A DNA stretch of 64,000 nt, from contig DF239017.1 of the NCBI GenBank assembly GCA_000507305.1, forward strand, positions 186,001-250,000, in the 5' to 3' direction. The DNA is from Breviolum minutum Mf 1.05b.01. Taxonomy: Eukaryota > Sar > Dinophyceae > Suessiales > Symbiodiniaceae. Below, one piece after another: positions 48,501 to 53,430 of the stretch. The number at the start of each line of letters is the position of its first letter. Position 1 is the first letter of the stretch. The notes under the pieces are model-generated. The model had not been told where the DNA came from. It made no database searches and was given only the letters and a program-made list of their open reading frames with translations. Both the position numbers and the translations under genes were made by a program.

Positions 48501-51500
48501 CCTGCCACATGTTCATTTGTAAGATTCCCTTCATCAAACCAAGATCAAAAAGTACGGTACCTTTACCAAAAGGAGGGTTTCTATGTCAGAATCCTATCTT
48601 TTCTGAGTGGCATCCAGTTTTAAAGGTCATTTGGGATACAGGTATATATATTTAAATGTATAATACGTATGTATATACCACCCTGGAAGTCCTTAAAGCC
48701 ATTATTTCTGGCAGATGTTGCTTTATGAACCACCATTGTCAAAAGGTAAGGTGTTGGAAAATCAACATCGATTCACGAAACCAGCATTTTTCTTCAGTGG
48801 TGTTCCAAGGACTTCCTGGGTATATAACAATAATAAAACCCGCTGATATAGACTTGGATCTCCTGAAGAAACTGTTCTTTCTTTGGTGGGGTGGCCGGAG
48901 GGAGAGGGTGGGGTTTTGAGCCAATATGAAGGGGAGAATCATAACTCAATTGTGTTTGAAGAAATGCTGTTTCATACCTCCCATTAGAACCCCTAATGAT
49001 ATGGGAATACCATGGGAAGCTTACCAAAGGGCTGTCCCATCATTGGGGATCCCTGAAAATCCCACTGTTTCAAATGTTTTCTTTTCATTTTCCAGTGTTG
49101 GAGGTTTCGAAGAAAATTGCAACGGATCGCTGGAGTTCCTACTGCAGGTACCCCCTTTTTCTTTGCGCATATGAATGCATATTTCCTTCATCAACAGATG
49201 GTGCAGGGCCTGGGGTATGTTGGAGTTTTCTTACAGGTGTTTTTTGTTTTATTGTCAAGTCAGCCCGAGTTGCTCTAATTATAAGATTATAGAATCCTAA
49301 TTGCTATCACGTTTTAAGTGAAAGTGCTATCAACTATGAGTTTAATATTATAAGTCAGGTGTGTTTATAGTCAGCCCTGTAAAACCATTTCTATTGTCAT
49401 TGGTGCCTAAATTGCTGAAAGCAACTTAGTGTTTTCGGGCACAAAAAAAATGACGGTGCTTTGGTTTCAGTTTGGGCATCTCTCGACATCAAGAGCAATG
49501 AAAAATAACTCATGATTTCATTGTAAATTTCACTTAAATGCATTGCAAAATGGATGTGTCTCAATATATATATATATTATGTATAATTATACATATATAT
49601 ATATAGACTGCCCCAAACACAATCACCTCCCTTGGCTTCTTGTCTACAAAAATGCCATGGTTTTTGCGGAACATTGGAACAAATTTGTTCATCCAGCCTT
49701 TCAGCCGTGTTGAGGCACAGACGTGAATTTGGATATGACGTTGAAAAGGACCTCAGCGCAAGAGCAAGAAATTGGTTGGACTCCAAGTGATTCTTTGGCT
49801 CCCAATGGAACTGATGGTCCATGAATGGTCCATGTGTCATGGAAATCTATAGGTAAGGCCCCACAGTATTTGGACCCACCCCCCAAATTGAAAATTAGGC
49901 ATCAACAAAAATGCATAGCCGGCCTTATTAGGGGATGATGGTACTTAATGGTCCCCAAAAATAGCAGGTCTTTCCATTTCTTGGTGGGTGCCATGTTATA
50001 ACCAACATATAATTAAATCAAGTTGCTTAGAAAAAGAGGTGGACTTTAAAACAGAGTGTGTCACCAAACAGGAGTGATAGAAATCTAGCTGGTGGTTTCC
50101 ATTTTTTTAAATTTCCACCCCTACCTGGGGATGATTTCCAATTTGACGAGCATATTTTTTCAGATGGGTTGGTTCAACCACCAACTAGTGATGATTTTTC
50201 TTGCTGGCCCGGGGTGTTATGGATTCATTCAATGTTGGAAATTGATTTGAATTTTGGATCAGAAGATATAAAATACACCCAACAAAAACTGACGTGACAA
50301 TGGATATATCCCCATTTGCAATAGGAGATACACCTTCAAATGATCGCAATGTTCCATTGTTATTTCTCAGAAAATTTGAACAGGACCTTTCGAACAGACC
50401 CCTTCGGCCCTAAAAATCAAGATGGGTACCCATGTTGAGTTTTAGTATAGTTTTAGTGATCAAGGGGTCTGTTCAAAAGGTCCTGTTCAAAATTTCTTAG
50501 AAGTAAGGAGTTCATTTCTTCATTTCTGGGTCCATTGCCTCTTCTTCCATTTCGATTTGCCAAGTCAGAAAGGGTTACACCGCTTCAAGCGACTATGGTC
50601 TGCGGTCAAGAATGGCTCCGAACCAGTTCCCATGGACATGCGGTTCCTTGAGCAACCACGGGCAAAGATCACTGGTAGCTCTGCAAGTGCACGAGTCACA
50701 TCCTACCTGCAAACATTATACGAATCCGTGGCAGAAACATTGCCCGACTTTCGTGACGACCCAGGGATTAAGACTGAGCTTATGACAGGATTGAGTCCAA
50801 TGTCTGATTCTTACGGAGATGCACTCAGTGGCCGAGCTGCCTTGGGATTTTCAAAGATTATTGGTTAGTTTTCGGGGGTGTAGTGATTTTTAATTGTTTT
50901 TATTCGTACCTTAGAACCTATCCCTACCCACGACTGGCGAGAGAACTTTCTGTTCATTTATGTGGAGGATTTTTTGAATGAATCAGAAGCTCTCAAAACC
51001 AATTTGTTTGAGCTACTGTTCCTTGAATGAGCTGTTTTCCATACAAAATCGTTGGTGACTTGTCGTGGCTTTCCCTTGATCCTGTTAATCATCGATGGTT
51101 GTGTTCTGATCAGCTTTATCAGCTTTCAAGTGAAGAATAGAGGGTGTTTCGAAAAAATCCTGGGGATCCAATATCATCACCAAAAGTTTCAGGTACCTAA
51201 AATGGAGGTACTGAACCTTATAAGGCTACTTTGGGGGTGGGTTTCCCCTTACATAAGCCTGACATACAGCACAGCTTATATAGGTGAGTATCTCCATTTT
51301 AGGTCCCTGAAATGTTTGGTGATATCATGTCAACGGGCAACAAATATCATGAAGATGCGTCACACCCCACCCAAGAATCAAGCAATGCACGATTTGAAAA
51401 CTTCAAGCCTGAAAGTGGCTTTGCAGATTTCAACACTAACGTTTGGTGCTAGAAACATACAACTGCCTTTTTTGGTCCACTTTCGATTTAGGATCACCCT

Positions 51501-53430
51501 CGTGAGAATCTTTCATGAATGATGCAGCCGGTGAAATAGTGGTTATTTCACCCAGCTACCATGAAGCCATCATGAACCTGTGAGCCACCTACAACTATGT
51601 GGTGGTGGTTTCAAATATTTTTCAAACCTACTTGGGGAAGATTTCCAATTTGACTAATGTTTTTTCCAATGGGTTGAAACCATCAACTAGACAATTTTTT
51701 TGTAGCAGCAATGCCTGAGACATCTGAGACACTTGTTGAGACACGCCCCTTGACATGATTTGAGGTTGAGAGATCTCACGGTCAGATCTGAGATGGTCCG
51801 ATCCGGTATGTTTTTTCGGATATGACAAATTAGACCCCCATGTAAGCCTTAAGCTAGCGATGAAATCAACCAATCAACCCTTATAAAATCGTGGTTTGCT
51901 GTGTTGTTTCCCTATGGATCCAAGATACTTTACCCCCCAAATTGTACCCTAAGTGCATTCCTGGCAGCTACTTGGATCATTTGTTTTTTGCGTCATGTTC
52001 CAAAGATTCTAAACACTAAACGGCTGGACGACCAGGGTCAAGTTTCAGATGGCAAACAAACCACTGACTGAGGAGGAAGAATGCCTTTTGGCTACAATGC
52101 CACGTGGAAGTGTGCTGCTATACCCCTCGGCAACAGTTCATGGAGCATCTGCAAATCAAACAGAAGAAATGCGAGATGTGTGCCTTTTTGCTTATTCACC
52201 TGTTTCTTGGTGATGATTTTCATGACCAATGACAGCATGAAGAAGGCCTCACTAATACAAGAGGACCATGGTCAATTCATACGCTTAAAGACTCATTGTA
52301 TAGAACATTCATTGTTTTCAAGAAACTAGGAATTTTCATGGTATCAAGTTTTCTCTCTTGTTTGGGGCCCAGCTGCTACCTTAAGCAAGGTGTTTCTTTT
52401 GCGCGTAGGGGCTCGGCCGTTAACCATCTTTCTTGGAGTCCACTGGACATTGCACCAGATTAATCTGTTTCAATAGGAATACCATTGATGGAGGAAATCC
52501 TGCACCACCTGAGATGTACAAAACCCTGTAAATGATGGGATAAACTACCTATCAACTGGTGCAGGATTTCTTCCATCAACAGTATCATGAAACATCTTTA
52601 TATACATGGTGAATGTTCTTATTGGTTTTCTGTAAAGATTGCGGTTTTAATCCCCAAATCAACAACCATTGTGTGAGTTCCGACTTGTCTAAGAACATAA
52701 CAAGGTCGACGGAGGACCAACAACAAAGTCACAGTCAAAGTATGAGGGTTTTTCGACATGTTGGTCGACCCATTAATTTCTGAACCTAAGCCAACATCAC
52801 ATCCAACATCATTTGGGTGTTTCCAAAAATAATGGTACCCCCAAATCATCCATTTCGTCAGGGTTTTCCATTATAAACCGTCCATTTTGGGGTATCCCTA
52901 TTTTGGGAAACACCCATTTATTGATTCATTAATATCCTCTTGATTGATATTTATAGTGAATTCGGCCATTTTTCACGAAACACTGGATATTTTTTGCAAC
53001 AAAACCTTCTGATGATCACAAAAAACAATTATGGGCTCTCTTAAAGATTAAACCAACCTCAGACCTCAACGGTGTGCAAACGGCGGATTTCTGAACCACC
53101 ACCAAACGAACAGCTTGACGATATTTTTCCTGTCTTCCCAACTGCCAAAAGGATCCATGTATGGTATATTTACCTACATTTACCATAAACATCAACCAAA
53201 TGTAGGTGTATATACCATACATGGATCCTATGGGAACTGCCAAAAATCAACTTGCCAAAATCAAGGCTTGGATACGCCAGGAGGAGAACATGTATTTGAC
53301 GACGCCTCCACCGGTTGCGGCCAAGTTACCTCAAGTGGTACAAGAACTCATTGGATCTTCGATTTGCCTTGGGAATTTTATGGCTGTTTCGATCAATGCT
53401 GCTCCTGGAAATATCTACAAAAACACTTAA
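21440..53430 (+). CDS. PhyH-type Fe(II)/2-oxoglutarate dioxygenase, nine-exon gene
   Basis: Oxygenase of the phytanoyl-CoA dioxygenase family, which hydroxylates small or lipid substrates using Fe(II), O2 and 2-oxoglutarate. My exon model is: start unclear (about 21440)-21581, 22348-22392, 22858-22894, 23955-24059, 26469-26572, 27043-27116, 29597-29674, 52049-52201 and 53266-53430. Every junction phase fits. From the second exon to the stop, 761 nt plus one carried base make 254 codons. Motifs come in family order: GCAIVERLIPE, GNRTKRMLGVLGKSP, HPLVLGVADGLL, QPLHQDR (the H-x-D iron ligands), NGATRLIPGSH, MPRGSVLLYPSATVHG (distal His) with a following Arg, and WIRQEENMYL. All introns are GT-AG except intron 7, whose donor must be GC (or similar) because a stop precedes the next GT. 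The stretch between KSP and HPLVL is slightly short, so one micro-exon may be missing. The N-terminus, substrate and location are unknown. Intron 7 (about 22.4 kb) holds the antisense gene block. Confidence 0.8.
22348..22392 (+). CDS. PhyH exon 2, 45-nt micro-exon
   Basis: Acceptor ATACAAG|GCTGTG and donor GAATC|GTACC. Encodes GCAIVERLIPENRMN once joined to the neighbouring exons. The G-C-A-x-V-E-x-L-x-P-E pattern is typical of the PhyH N-terminal region. Phase is 1 in and 1 out. Confidence 0.7.
22573..22790 (+). mobile_element. Two adjacent family C elements
   Basis: Palindromes at 22573-22660 (ATGCTCCATGGGACTG arms) and about 22687-22790 (CCCATAGGATCCATGGGA arms), between PhyH exons 2 and 3. 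Confidence 0.65.
22858..22894 (+). CDS. PhyH exon 3, 37-nt micro-exon
   Basis: Acceptor CAACAAG|GTATCT and donor TCCAG|GTGCC. Contributes ISKELEPHVAS, the helix that follows the VERLIPEN segment. Phase is 1 in and 2 out, matching both neighbours. Confidence 0.6.
23637..23744 (+). mobile_element. Family C foldback element
   Basis: CCATAGGATCCATTCACACA to CCAGTCCTATGGATCCTAT. Lies in PhyH intron 3. Confidence 0.65.
23955..24059 (+). CDS. PhyH exon 4
   Basis: Acceptor GGCTCCAG|GATCTT and donor AGCAT|GTCTGA. Encodes ILAADGAEVLLREHGNF followed by MGNRTKRMLGVLGKSPS. The N-R-T-K-R and G-K-S-P pattern corresponds to the family's G-x-x-T-K-R segment before the HPLVL helix. The 3' limit could lie some bases further, because the frame stays open for five more codons. 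Confidence 0.7.
24155..24926 (+). mobile_element. Family D element interrupted by a ~650-bp insertion
   Basis: The left arm (GGGTGTTTCCAAAAATAGTG) ends with ATGGAAAACC at 24205-24214. The right half restarts with the same ATGGAAAACC at 24864-24873 and runs to GGAAACACCC. The insert begins after 24214, is rich in C- and G-runs near its ends, and has internal near-repeats (TTGTGCAGGAAATCT-like). Lies in PhyH intron 4. Confidence 0.65.
25022..25157 (+). mobile_element. Family B foldback element, diverged
   Basis: TACTCTCCCTGAAACTAGCA at the left and a decayed right arm. The inner stem AAGTATTATACG/GGAAAGTATAG is duplicated. Confidence 0.5.
25687..25786 (+). mobile_element. Family A foldback element
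   Basis: CTGGTTGGTGGCTTTAAAC to GAAACCACCAACTAG. GTATT flanks it (25682-25686 and 25786-25790). Lies in PhyH intron 4. Confidence 0.75.
26469..26572 (+). CDS. PhyH exon 5
   Basis: Acceptor CTTGAG|GATGG and donor GCCCAG|GTGTAG. Encodes VAHPLVLGVADGLLAPYCE then RIQLHIGMFRRLCP, the segment just before the iron-binding H-x-D motif in exon 6. The following intron carries a family A foldback element. Confidence 0.8.
26771..26875 (+). mobile_element. Family A foldback element in PhyH intron 5
   Basis: GTGGCAACTCATTTTTTTAA to TTCAACCACCAACTATAG, lying wholly between PhyH exons 5 and 6. Confidence 0.7.
27043..27116 (+). CDS. PhyH exon 6 with the H-x-D iron ligands
   Basis: The acceptor follows an A-rich tract (AAAAAG|GTGAAG). 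Encodes GEDMQPLHQDRHSVPAMDLK then PSDLA. His and Asp of LHQD are the expected first two iron ligands. The donor GGCT|GTTTGA leaves phase 0, which joins exon 7. Confidence 0.85.
27405..27509 (+). mobile_element. Family B foldback element
   Basis: CCCTGAAACTAACGGCTTGC to GTGCTATGTTAGTTTCAGGG. Lies in a PhyH intron. Confidence 0.7.
27651..27769 (+). mobile_element. Family F foldback element
   Basis: GGATGTCCATGGAAGCTAGT to ACTTCCATGGACATCC. Confidence 0.65.
27784..27929 (+). CDS. Weak candidate exon inside a PhyH intron
   Basis: Between two foldback elements one frame reads GRLLLFTAAEVKGNQVIFLE then NGVWQHLWLLANMSLLERPE, followed by GAG|GTGAGC. It has no PhyH motif, and the PhyH exons on both sides already join in frame, so it is either unrelated or chance. 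The minus strand is also open. Confidence 0.2.
27946..28085 (+). mobile_element. Family H foldback element
   Basis: TTGATGGCAACCAGAAATCC to GGATTTCTGAACCATCCA, with CAAGGTTTTAGGGACCATCC in the core. Confidence 0.55.
29025..29141 (+). mobile_element. Family B foldback element
   Basis: CCTCCCTGAAACTAACAAAT to a decayed right arm ending AGGGAGG. A further B-like left end is at about 29333. Confidence 0.55.
29530..29580 (+). repeat. 22-bp GC-rich tandem repeat before PhyH exon 7
   Basis: GGCCTTGGCCTCGGGTCCCC occurs twice in direct tandem, ending 16 bp before the exon 7 acceptor. On the protein track it would give ALASGP twice, but the frame model places it in the intron. Confidence 0.7.
29597..29674 (+). 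CDS. PhyH exon 7 with the NGATR-PGSH signature
   Basis: Acceptor ACCGAG|GCCTTA. Encodes ALWALSDCTELNGATRLIP then GSHLRAS, the most diagnostic block of the family. A TGA comes soon after, with no GT before it, so the donor is probably GC (TCG|GCTTGA). Dinoflagellates are known to use GC and GA donors. A 22-bp GC-rich tandem repeat ends just before the acceptor. Confidence 0.8.
30337..32303 (-). CDS. Large transposase-like protein of a dinoflagellate repeat family, two exons
   Basis: First exon 32303-30939, second 30792 to about 30337. Donor ACTAAA|GTGGGC and acceptor CTCAACTCAG|GTTGAT join at phase 0 to read RTIATK-VDGTHAINTAIS. The first Met follows an in-frame stop eight codons upstream. 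Motifs: SKRYRGYPCIKFSTWAQYLL, FNLCGHTWSSNFMF-like (here LNFCGHTWSSNFMF), a Cys cluster ending GICWMCRAG, TDVWHNYHLGLGKHWVASSL, and in exon 2 VPKLHMLHHGCIRL and NPLAESVQQQEDWIGRPS. I know these from very abundant unnamed dinoflagellate proteins. The Asp and His blocks suggest a KDZ-like or other DDE-type transposase, but I cannot place all catalytic residues. The 3' end is approximate. Confidence 0.6.
32521..33036 (-). CDS. GIY-YIG / T5orf172-like domain exon
   Basis: Reads YPGNIPTLPDEDVGGCIAAL, then a domain with RVCVFKVGVTANPIQRFVSY, TIHMLEAACISHFAVHIGC, ESGGEGALNRAHPKPPF and YVTGARADQPRRIG, ending in TGA at 32521-32523. The KVGVT-NPxxR segment and the later Glu in M-L-E-A resemble T5orf172/GIY-YIG nucleases, which would supply the Arg and Glu of the active site. 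The fold assignment is by motif only. The next gene downstream on this strand starts 218 bp away. Confidence 0.5.
   Translation of the reverse strand, partial: YPGNIPTLPDEDVGGCIAALTTLGDSFDGDNFDWSMVREYQLLNRCARYSHQKNVTSGKILAHTRAQITAFRETIGVRVCVFKVGVTANPIQRFVSYLSKGYSTMWVIAKSSSVDTIHMLEAACISHFAVHIGCRNQPESGGEGALNRAHPKPPFFLYVTGARADQPRRIG
32521..39000 (-). CDS. Charged/coiled-coil protein with C-terminal GIY-YIG-like domain, multi-exon
   Basis: Minus-strand coding islands in order: about 38970-38820 (SELKQSQKALLKVKTEHL), 38730-38680 (EYEEQIEAMKEKKATT), 38450-38110 (Lys/Pro/Ala-rich), 37319 to about 36750 (coiled coil, acidic run, RLRRVCEVKPSGRCGVDDE), 36552-36400, about 36230-36150 (ISDVVKFCEKKG), about 35928-35817 (KINKYHVEVDEDDE), about 35590-35190, 35060-34930 and about 33036-32521. 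The RCGV-D-x-W-GG and GWYTKDAMKSKLGW blocks are ones I know from a repeated dinoflagellate family. The last exon carries the nuclease-like domain. Several introns are unresolved, so gene limits and continuity are inference. It may be two genes. Confidence 0.5.
35190..35590 (-). CDS. Exon(s) of the coiled-coil gene, acidic and helical
   Basis: Reads AVKGALKFKHLDTKRTREDL, then an acidic piece (AESGEESEEDAQ) and a helical part with FEEYQTLKRFGDSLLSKNTK. A GCAG|GTGGG-like junction may split it in two. No domain recognised. Confidence 0.4.
36400..36552 (-). CDS. Exon of the coiled-coil/GIY-YIG-like gene
   Basis: Acceptor GGTTTGCCAG|GAGG and donor TACGCG|GTATGT. Reads EAFKSFIKREKERTNKTTRT then KRRGWYTKDAMKSKLGWSK. 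The WYTKxxMKxKLGWSK block is a conserved piece of the dinoflagellate family. Plus-strand frames here are shadows. Confidence 0.55.
36750..37319 (-). CDS. Coiled-coil and acidic/basic exon
   Basis: Acceptor AACTTGTGCAG|GCC. Starts ANAELKAELDAMRSKLA (heptad-like), then a Thr/Pro-rich linker, an acidic run (FEEGEEDDDDDVDTDQDE) and a Lys/Glu run. It ends RLRRVCEVKPSGRCGVDDE then THACWAKGGAERLAL. The 3' limit is uncertain. Confidence 0.55.
38095..38450 (-). CDS. Lys/Pro/Ala-rich disordered exon
   Basis: Reads ASEAELAQVAQAATRAKGGK then a KSKAAPKTKGTPKKPTPT stretch and KRHRAKSAPSKTSDPG. Basic, low complexity, likely disordered and nucleic-acid binding. It fits between the helical islands on either side. 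Confidence 0.45.
39181..39318 (+). repeat. TACG-rich repeat cluster
   Basis: A dense run of TACG/CGTA words: several TACGGGT, two AAATCTACGTCC/AAAAGTACGTCC-like units and three copies of GTACGTACTCA-like sequence. It sits between the methyltransferase-like gene and the coiled-coil gene. Confidence 0.6.
39601..39844 (-). CDS. Methyltransferase-like terminal exon
   Basis: Acceptor TTAGCTGAG|GACTTA completes the GGG codon to read STGTYPPLFGLRLVKLFPAL, then ends LGDWRSSFPLEL with TAA at 39601-39603. Plus-strand reading frames here are shadows. Confidence 0.6.
39601..42125 (-). CDS. DNA cytosine-methyltransferase-like protein, multi-exon
   Basis: Minus-strand exons (high to low): about 42125-41931, 41503 to about 41334, 40801-40644, 40418-40198 and 39844-39601. 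Junctions 1, 3 and 4 are GT-AG with matching phases; junction 2 probably uses a GC donor. Order of motifs: HYDFVELFAGRGWVSDCMAS (F-x-G-x-G, SAM motif I of C5 methyltransferases), NSLCVIGLVCSSFVAINAAT (where PCQ would lie, here V-C-S-S), WMVEQPVSSLAFYHPR, VYTCSWWMGHYMACTPKRH, and a C-terminus with TYPPLFGLRLVKLFPAL. I know this arrangement (ELFAG, CSSF, EQPxSS, WMxHYxAxTPKRH) from large unnamed dinoflagellate families. It probably acts on DNA, but the missing Pro of PCQ leaves activity uncertain. It lies antisense inside the PhyH intron. Confidence 0.6.
40198..40418 (-). CDS. Methyltransferase-like exon, WWMGHY to GTKQLRSTG
   Basis: Acceptor CATGGCGCAG|GTCTAC and donor CGACTGG|GTAGAG. Reads VYTCSWWMGHYMACTPKRHV then CWSNSKKIGGLNRG and KVNRKGVKSYSGTKQLRST. 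Length 221 nt, entering at phase 0 and leaving at phase 2. Confidence 0.65.
40644..40801 (-). CDS. Methyltransferase-like exon with EQP motif
   Basis: Acceptor TCCCTTTTCAG|CCC and donor ACCAAG|GTCTGA. Reads FPAALEPRVALLLMALQSMG then AAWMVEQPVSSLAFYHPRLR. Confidence 0.65.
41334..41503 (-). CDS. Methyltransferase-like exon with VCSSF motif
   Basis: Reads LALVTVLSMKLDNSLCVIGL then VCSSFVAINAATHCRSM and NPLGNEDRPHVRMGNVLA. The Cys sits where the catalytic Cys of C5 methyltransferases would be. The 3' end needs a GC donor (about 41334) to keep frame with the next exon. Confidence 0.6.
41931..42125 (-). CDS. Methyltransferase-like exon with ELFAGRG motif
   Basis: Reads FVELFAGRGWVSDCMASS then KLDILLGEPVEGKQNAFDLT. 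The donor TTTTTG|GTACCC splits a codon that the next exon (TCTGGC after CATCTAAG) completes to give AFDLTTDAGFCLALVTVLSM. The 5' limit is a guess. Confidence 0.65.
42126..44400. other. Intronic part of the antisense block
   Basis: Two minus-strand islands may be exons: about 43409-43270 (SKFQPTPFEVKALGGMRHGM) and about 43040-42845 (GETTWERFLRWLAPQTRW or an overlapping frame). I could not fix borders. The rest is AT-rich without palindromes. Confidence 0.3.
44420..44556 (-). CDS. Upstream exon of the methyltransferase-like gene
   Basis: The acceptor CTTTTCCAG|GAC opens a frame reading DYFWTFCMQLWKDKAIDESN then VAAEALAGAKAYVGQL. The FWxFCMQLxKD-ID-SN pattern is familiar to me from the N-terminal half of the same dinoflagellate family. 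It is phase-compatible with the Lys-rich exon upstream. The 3' limit is uncertain. The plus-strand open frame over it is a shadow. Confidence 0.5.
44953..45521 (-). CDS. Lys-rich low-complexity exon, probable basic N-terminal region
   Basis: Starts MGLKAASMTGEPCADGTQPV, then a run of alternating Gly/Lys/Asp encoded by 12-bp tandem repeats (about 45361-45441), then a Pro/Glu stretch and an AAKSAAKAKAKASKRPAEG tract. It ends GLKCFAKRRRPASSFPALKW then DSIRQAFQRK. The last segment resembles the linker before the FCMQLWKD exon in the methyltransferase-like family, so it is probably that protein's basic, DNA-binding or nuclear-targeting region. The donor may be AGCGAAAG|GTGATG near 44962. Confidence 0.5.
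45361..45441 (-). repeat. 12-bp coding tandem repeat (Gly-Lys-Asp-Lys)
   Basis: Units of CCCCTTGTCCTT on the plus strand repeat in frame, giving the Gly/Lys/Asp-rich stretch of the basic exon. Confidence 0.8.
46036..47064 (-). CDS. Acidic, Ser/Glu-rich hypothetical protein or exon
   Basis: A 342-codon open frame, long for this AT-rich region. The first third is basic (KRKCTRGQVARSRNFRRLM). A C-x-x-C pair (PCILCRQDPD) follows, then an acidic disordered part (TDTESESESG, VHDDVSEDDG) and a helical charged C-terminus. I do not recognise a domain. An intron may hide near KVINIGRGLG. It lies in the same antisense block, upstream of the Lys-rich exon, and may be the start of that gene. Confidence 0.4.
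   Translation of the reverse strand: MVVQHNSLPMFVGLRIGKFYDLINFGSQTKQQLKLQAWLAKKFCVLVKRKCTRGQVARSRNFRRLMAVLSGQDCIYMLIEYQKYCGLAINTKVINIGRGLGILSFVKNPPQKMKGSSMASPCILCRQDPDQLEIEDGSAEDPPPPAPLEDQAVAEPGAEPEVREPVTIATDTESESESGHGGGSQPVVGGSTDALCGSPVPPVHDDVSEDDGKLSPKTSALLAEVDESIHALKMEEKEREAQENLDIMEATQREPEKSDSPQPELERNPSDSEDSVDPEDKKEDLHPYEGDGTSHGKGNAFDDTKGMQWLQSQVADLKRRRAAKMLTLLKKRSSFHFPHQNQ
47129..47527 (-). CDS. Hypothetical exon, candidate 5' end of the antisense block
   Basis: Likely begins MATNVDIEGLASDWESSKAV (the second ATG of the frame) and continues with NISGAEKCVDMLIPLLKKL. Codon use and composition look coding. A T-rich tract before GGTTCAAG may mark an internal acceptor. Function not recognised. 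Confidence 0.4.
   Translation of the reverse strand: MPCTATMATNVDIEGLASDWESSKAVRSFVRTNHSLFPEELDGQRLDVNISGAEKCVDMLIPLLKKLVDPETFEVGMCSIPDLEAEWLVFCEEYVFLFSFRVQEWQKQVRYYLPKRSHSPTSFKYLSSCFDQ
47995..48105 (-). CDS. Weak candidate minus-strand exon
   Basis: One frame reads DPQVCRSQQTLFYNEPIVET then LGDDLGSQVGASQL. The plus strand is also open here, so the orientation is uncertain. Nothing recognised. Confidence 0.2.
49606..49770 (-). CDS. Candidate minus-strand exon, unknown
   Basis: One frame after GCGCTGAG reads RLKGWMNKFVPMFRKNHGIF then VDKKPREVIVFGAV. It is better protein-like than the two longer overlapping frames on this strand, which have stops or odd composition. Not recognised. It would extend the antisense block to about 49.8 kb. 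Confidence 0.3.
50085..50188 (+). mobile_element. Family A foldback element, first after the element-free block
   Basis: CTAGCTGGTGGTTTCCA to TTCAACCACCAACTAG. It marks where the dense foldback landscape resumes on the right side of the antisense gene block. Confidence 0.75.
50379..50498 (+). mobile_element. Family G foldback element
   Basis: GAACAGGACCTTTCGAACAG to TCAAAAGGTCCTGTTC. Confidence 0.65.
50557..51030 (+). CDS. Two-exon plus-strand fragment, N-terminal part of a dinoflagellate repeat-family protein
   Basis: Exon 1 about 50557-50863 reads RFKRLWSAVKNGSEPVPMDM, ARVTSYLQTLYESVAETLPD and LSGRAALGFSKII. A 51-nt GT-AG intron (50864-50914) restores frame to EPIPTHDWRENFLFIYVEDF and a TGA at 51028-51030. 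YLQxxYESVAETLPDxRDD recalls the N-terminal region of another large dinoflagellate family, whose C-terminal half carries an integrase-like domain. That half is not found here, so this may be a stranded fragment. It lies sense-oriented inside PhyH intron 7. Confidence 0.45.
51171..51330 (+). mobile_element. Family J foldback element
   Basis: AAGTTTCAGGTACCTAAAAT to CCATTTTAGGTCCCTGAAAT. The core TTACATAAGCCT is shared with the copy at 11.3 kb. Confidence 0.65.
51597..51690 (+). mobile_element. Family A foldback element
   Basis: GGTGGTGGTTTCAAATATTT to GAAACCATCAACTAG, slightly shortened core. Lies in PhyH intron 7. Confidence 0.7.
52049..52201 (+). CDS. PhyH exon 8 with the distal His
   Basis: Acceptor AAGTTTCAG|ATGGCA. 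Encodes ANKPLTEEEECLLATMPRG then SVLLYPSATVHGASANQ and EEMRDVCLFAYSP. The His of TVHG and the downstream Arg match the third iron ligand and the 2-oxoglutarate-binding Arg. Ending at CACCT|GTTTCT gives phase 0 into exon 9. Confidence 0.85.
52486..52590 (+). mobile_element. Foldback element, GCAGGATTTCTTCC family
   Basis: TTGATGGAGGAAATCCTGCA to TGCAGGATTTCTTCCATCAA. A left end of the same family is at about 56088. Confidence 0.6.
52813..52918 (+). mobile_element. Family D foldback element
   Basis: TTGGGTGTTTCCAAAAATAA to TTTTGGGAAACACCCA. Lies in PhyH intron 8. Confidence 0.75.
53150..53234 (+). mobile_element. Family C foldback element upstream of PhyH exon 9
   Basis: Near-perfect palindrome, AGGATCCATGTATGGTATAT to ATATACCATACATGGATCCT. 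Confidence 0.8.
53266..53430 (+). CDS. PhyH exon 9, C-terminus
   Basis: Acceptor AAATCAAG|GCTTGG. Encodes AWIRQEENMYLTTPPPVAAK then LPQVVQELIGSS, the family's C-terminal W-x-R-Q-E-E-N region, and ends at TAA 53428-53430. It sits 32 bases after a family C foldback element. The last 20 or so residues are less typical, so another short exon is possible. Confidence 0.75.
   Translation, partial: AWIRQEENMYLTTPPPVAAKLPQVVQELIGSSICLGNFMAVSINAAPGNIYKNT

Larger units (their letters stand above)
29960..48575. repeat. Pair of similar AAAAAGTACGG motifs bounding the antisense block
   Basis: CAAAAAGTACGGCACCTTT at about 29957-29975 and CAAAAAGTACGGTACCTTT at about 48546-48564 differ at one base and are in the same orientation. 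They could be relics of element ends or of a duplication. The pairing is inference. Confidence 0.3.
29675..52048 (+). other. PhyH intron 7, ~22.4 kb, hosting the antisense gene block
   Basis: Bounded by PhyH exons 7 and 8, which join in frame. From about 30.0 to 50.08 kb I see no copy of any foldback family. The content is minus-strand exons of the transposase-like, GIY-YIG-like, methyltransferase-like and accessory proteins. From 50.08 kb on, the foldback landscape and a plus-strand fragment resume. Confidence 0.65.
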
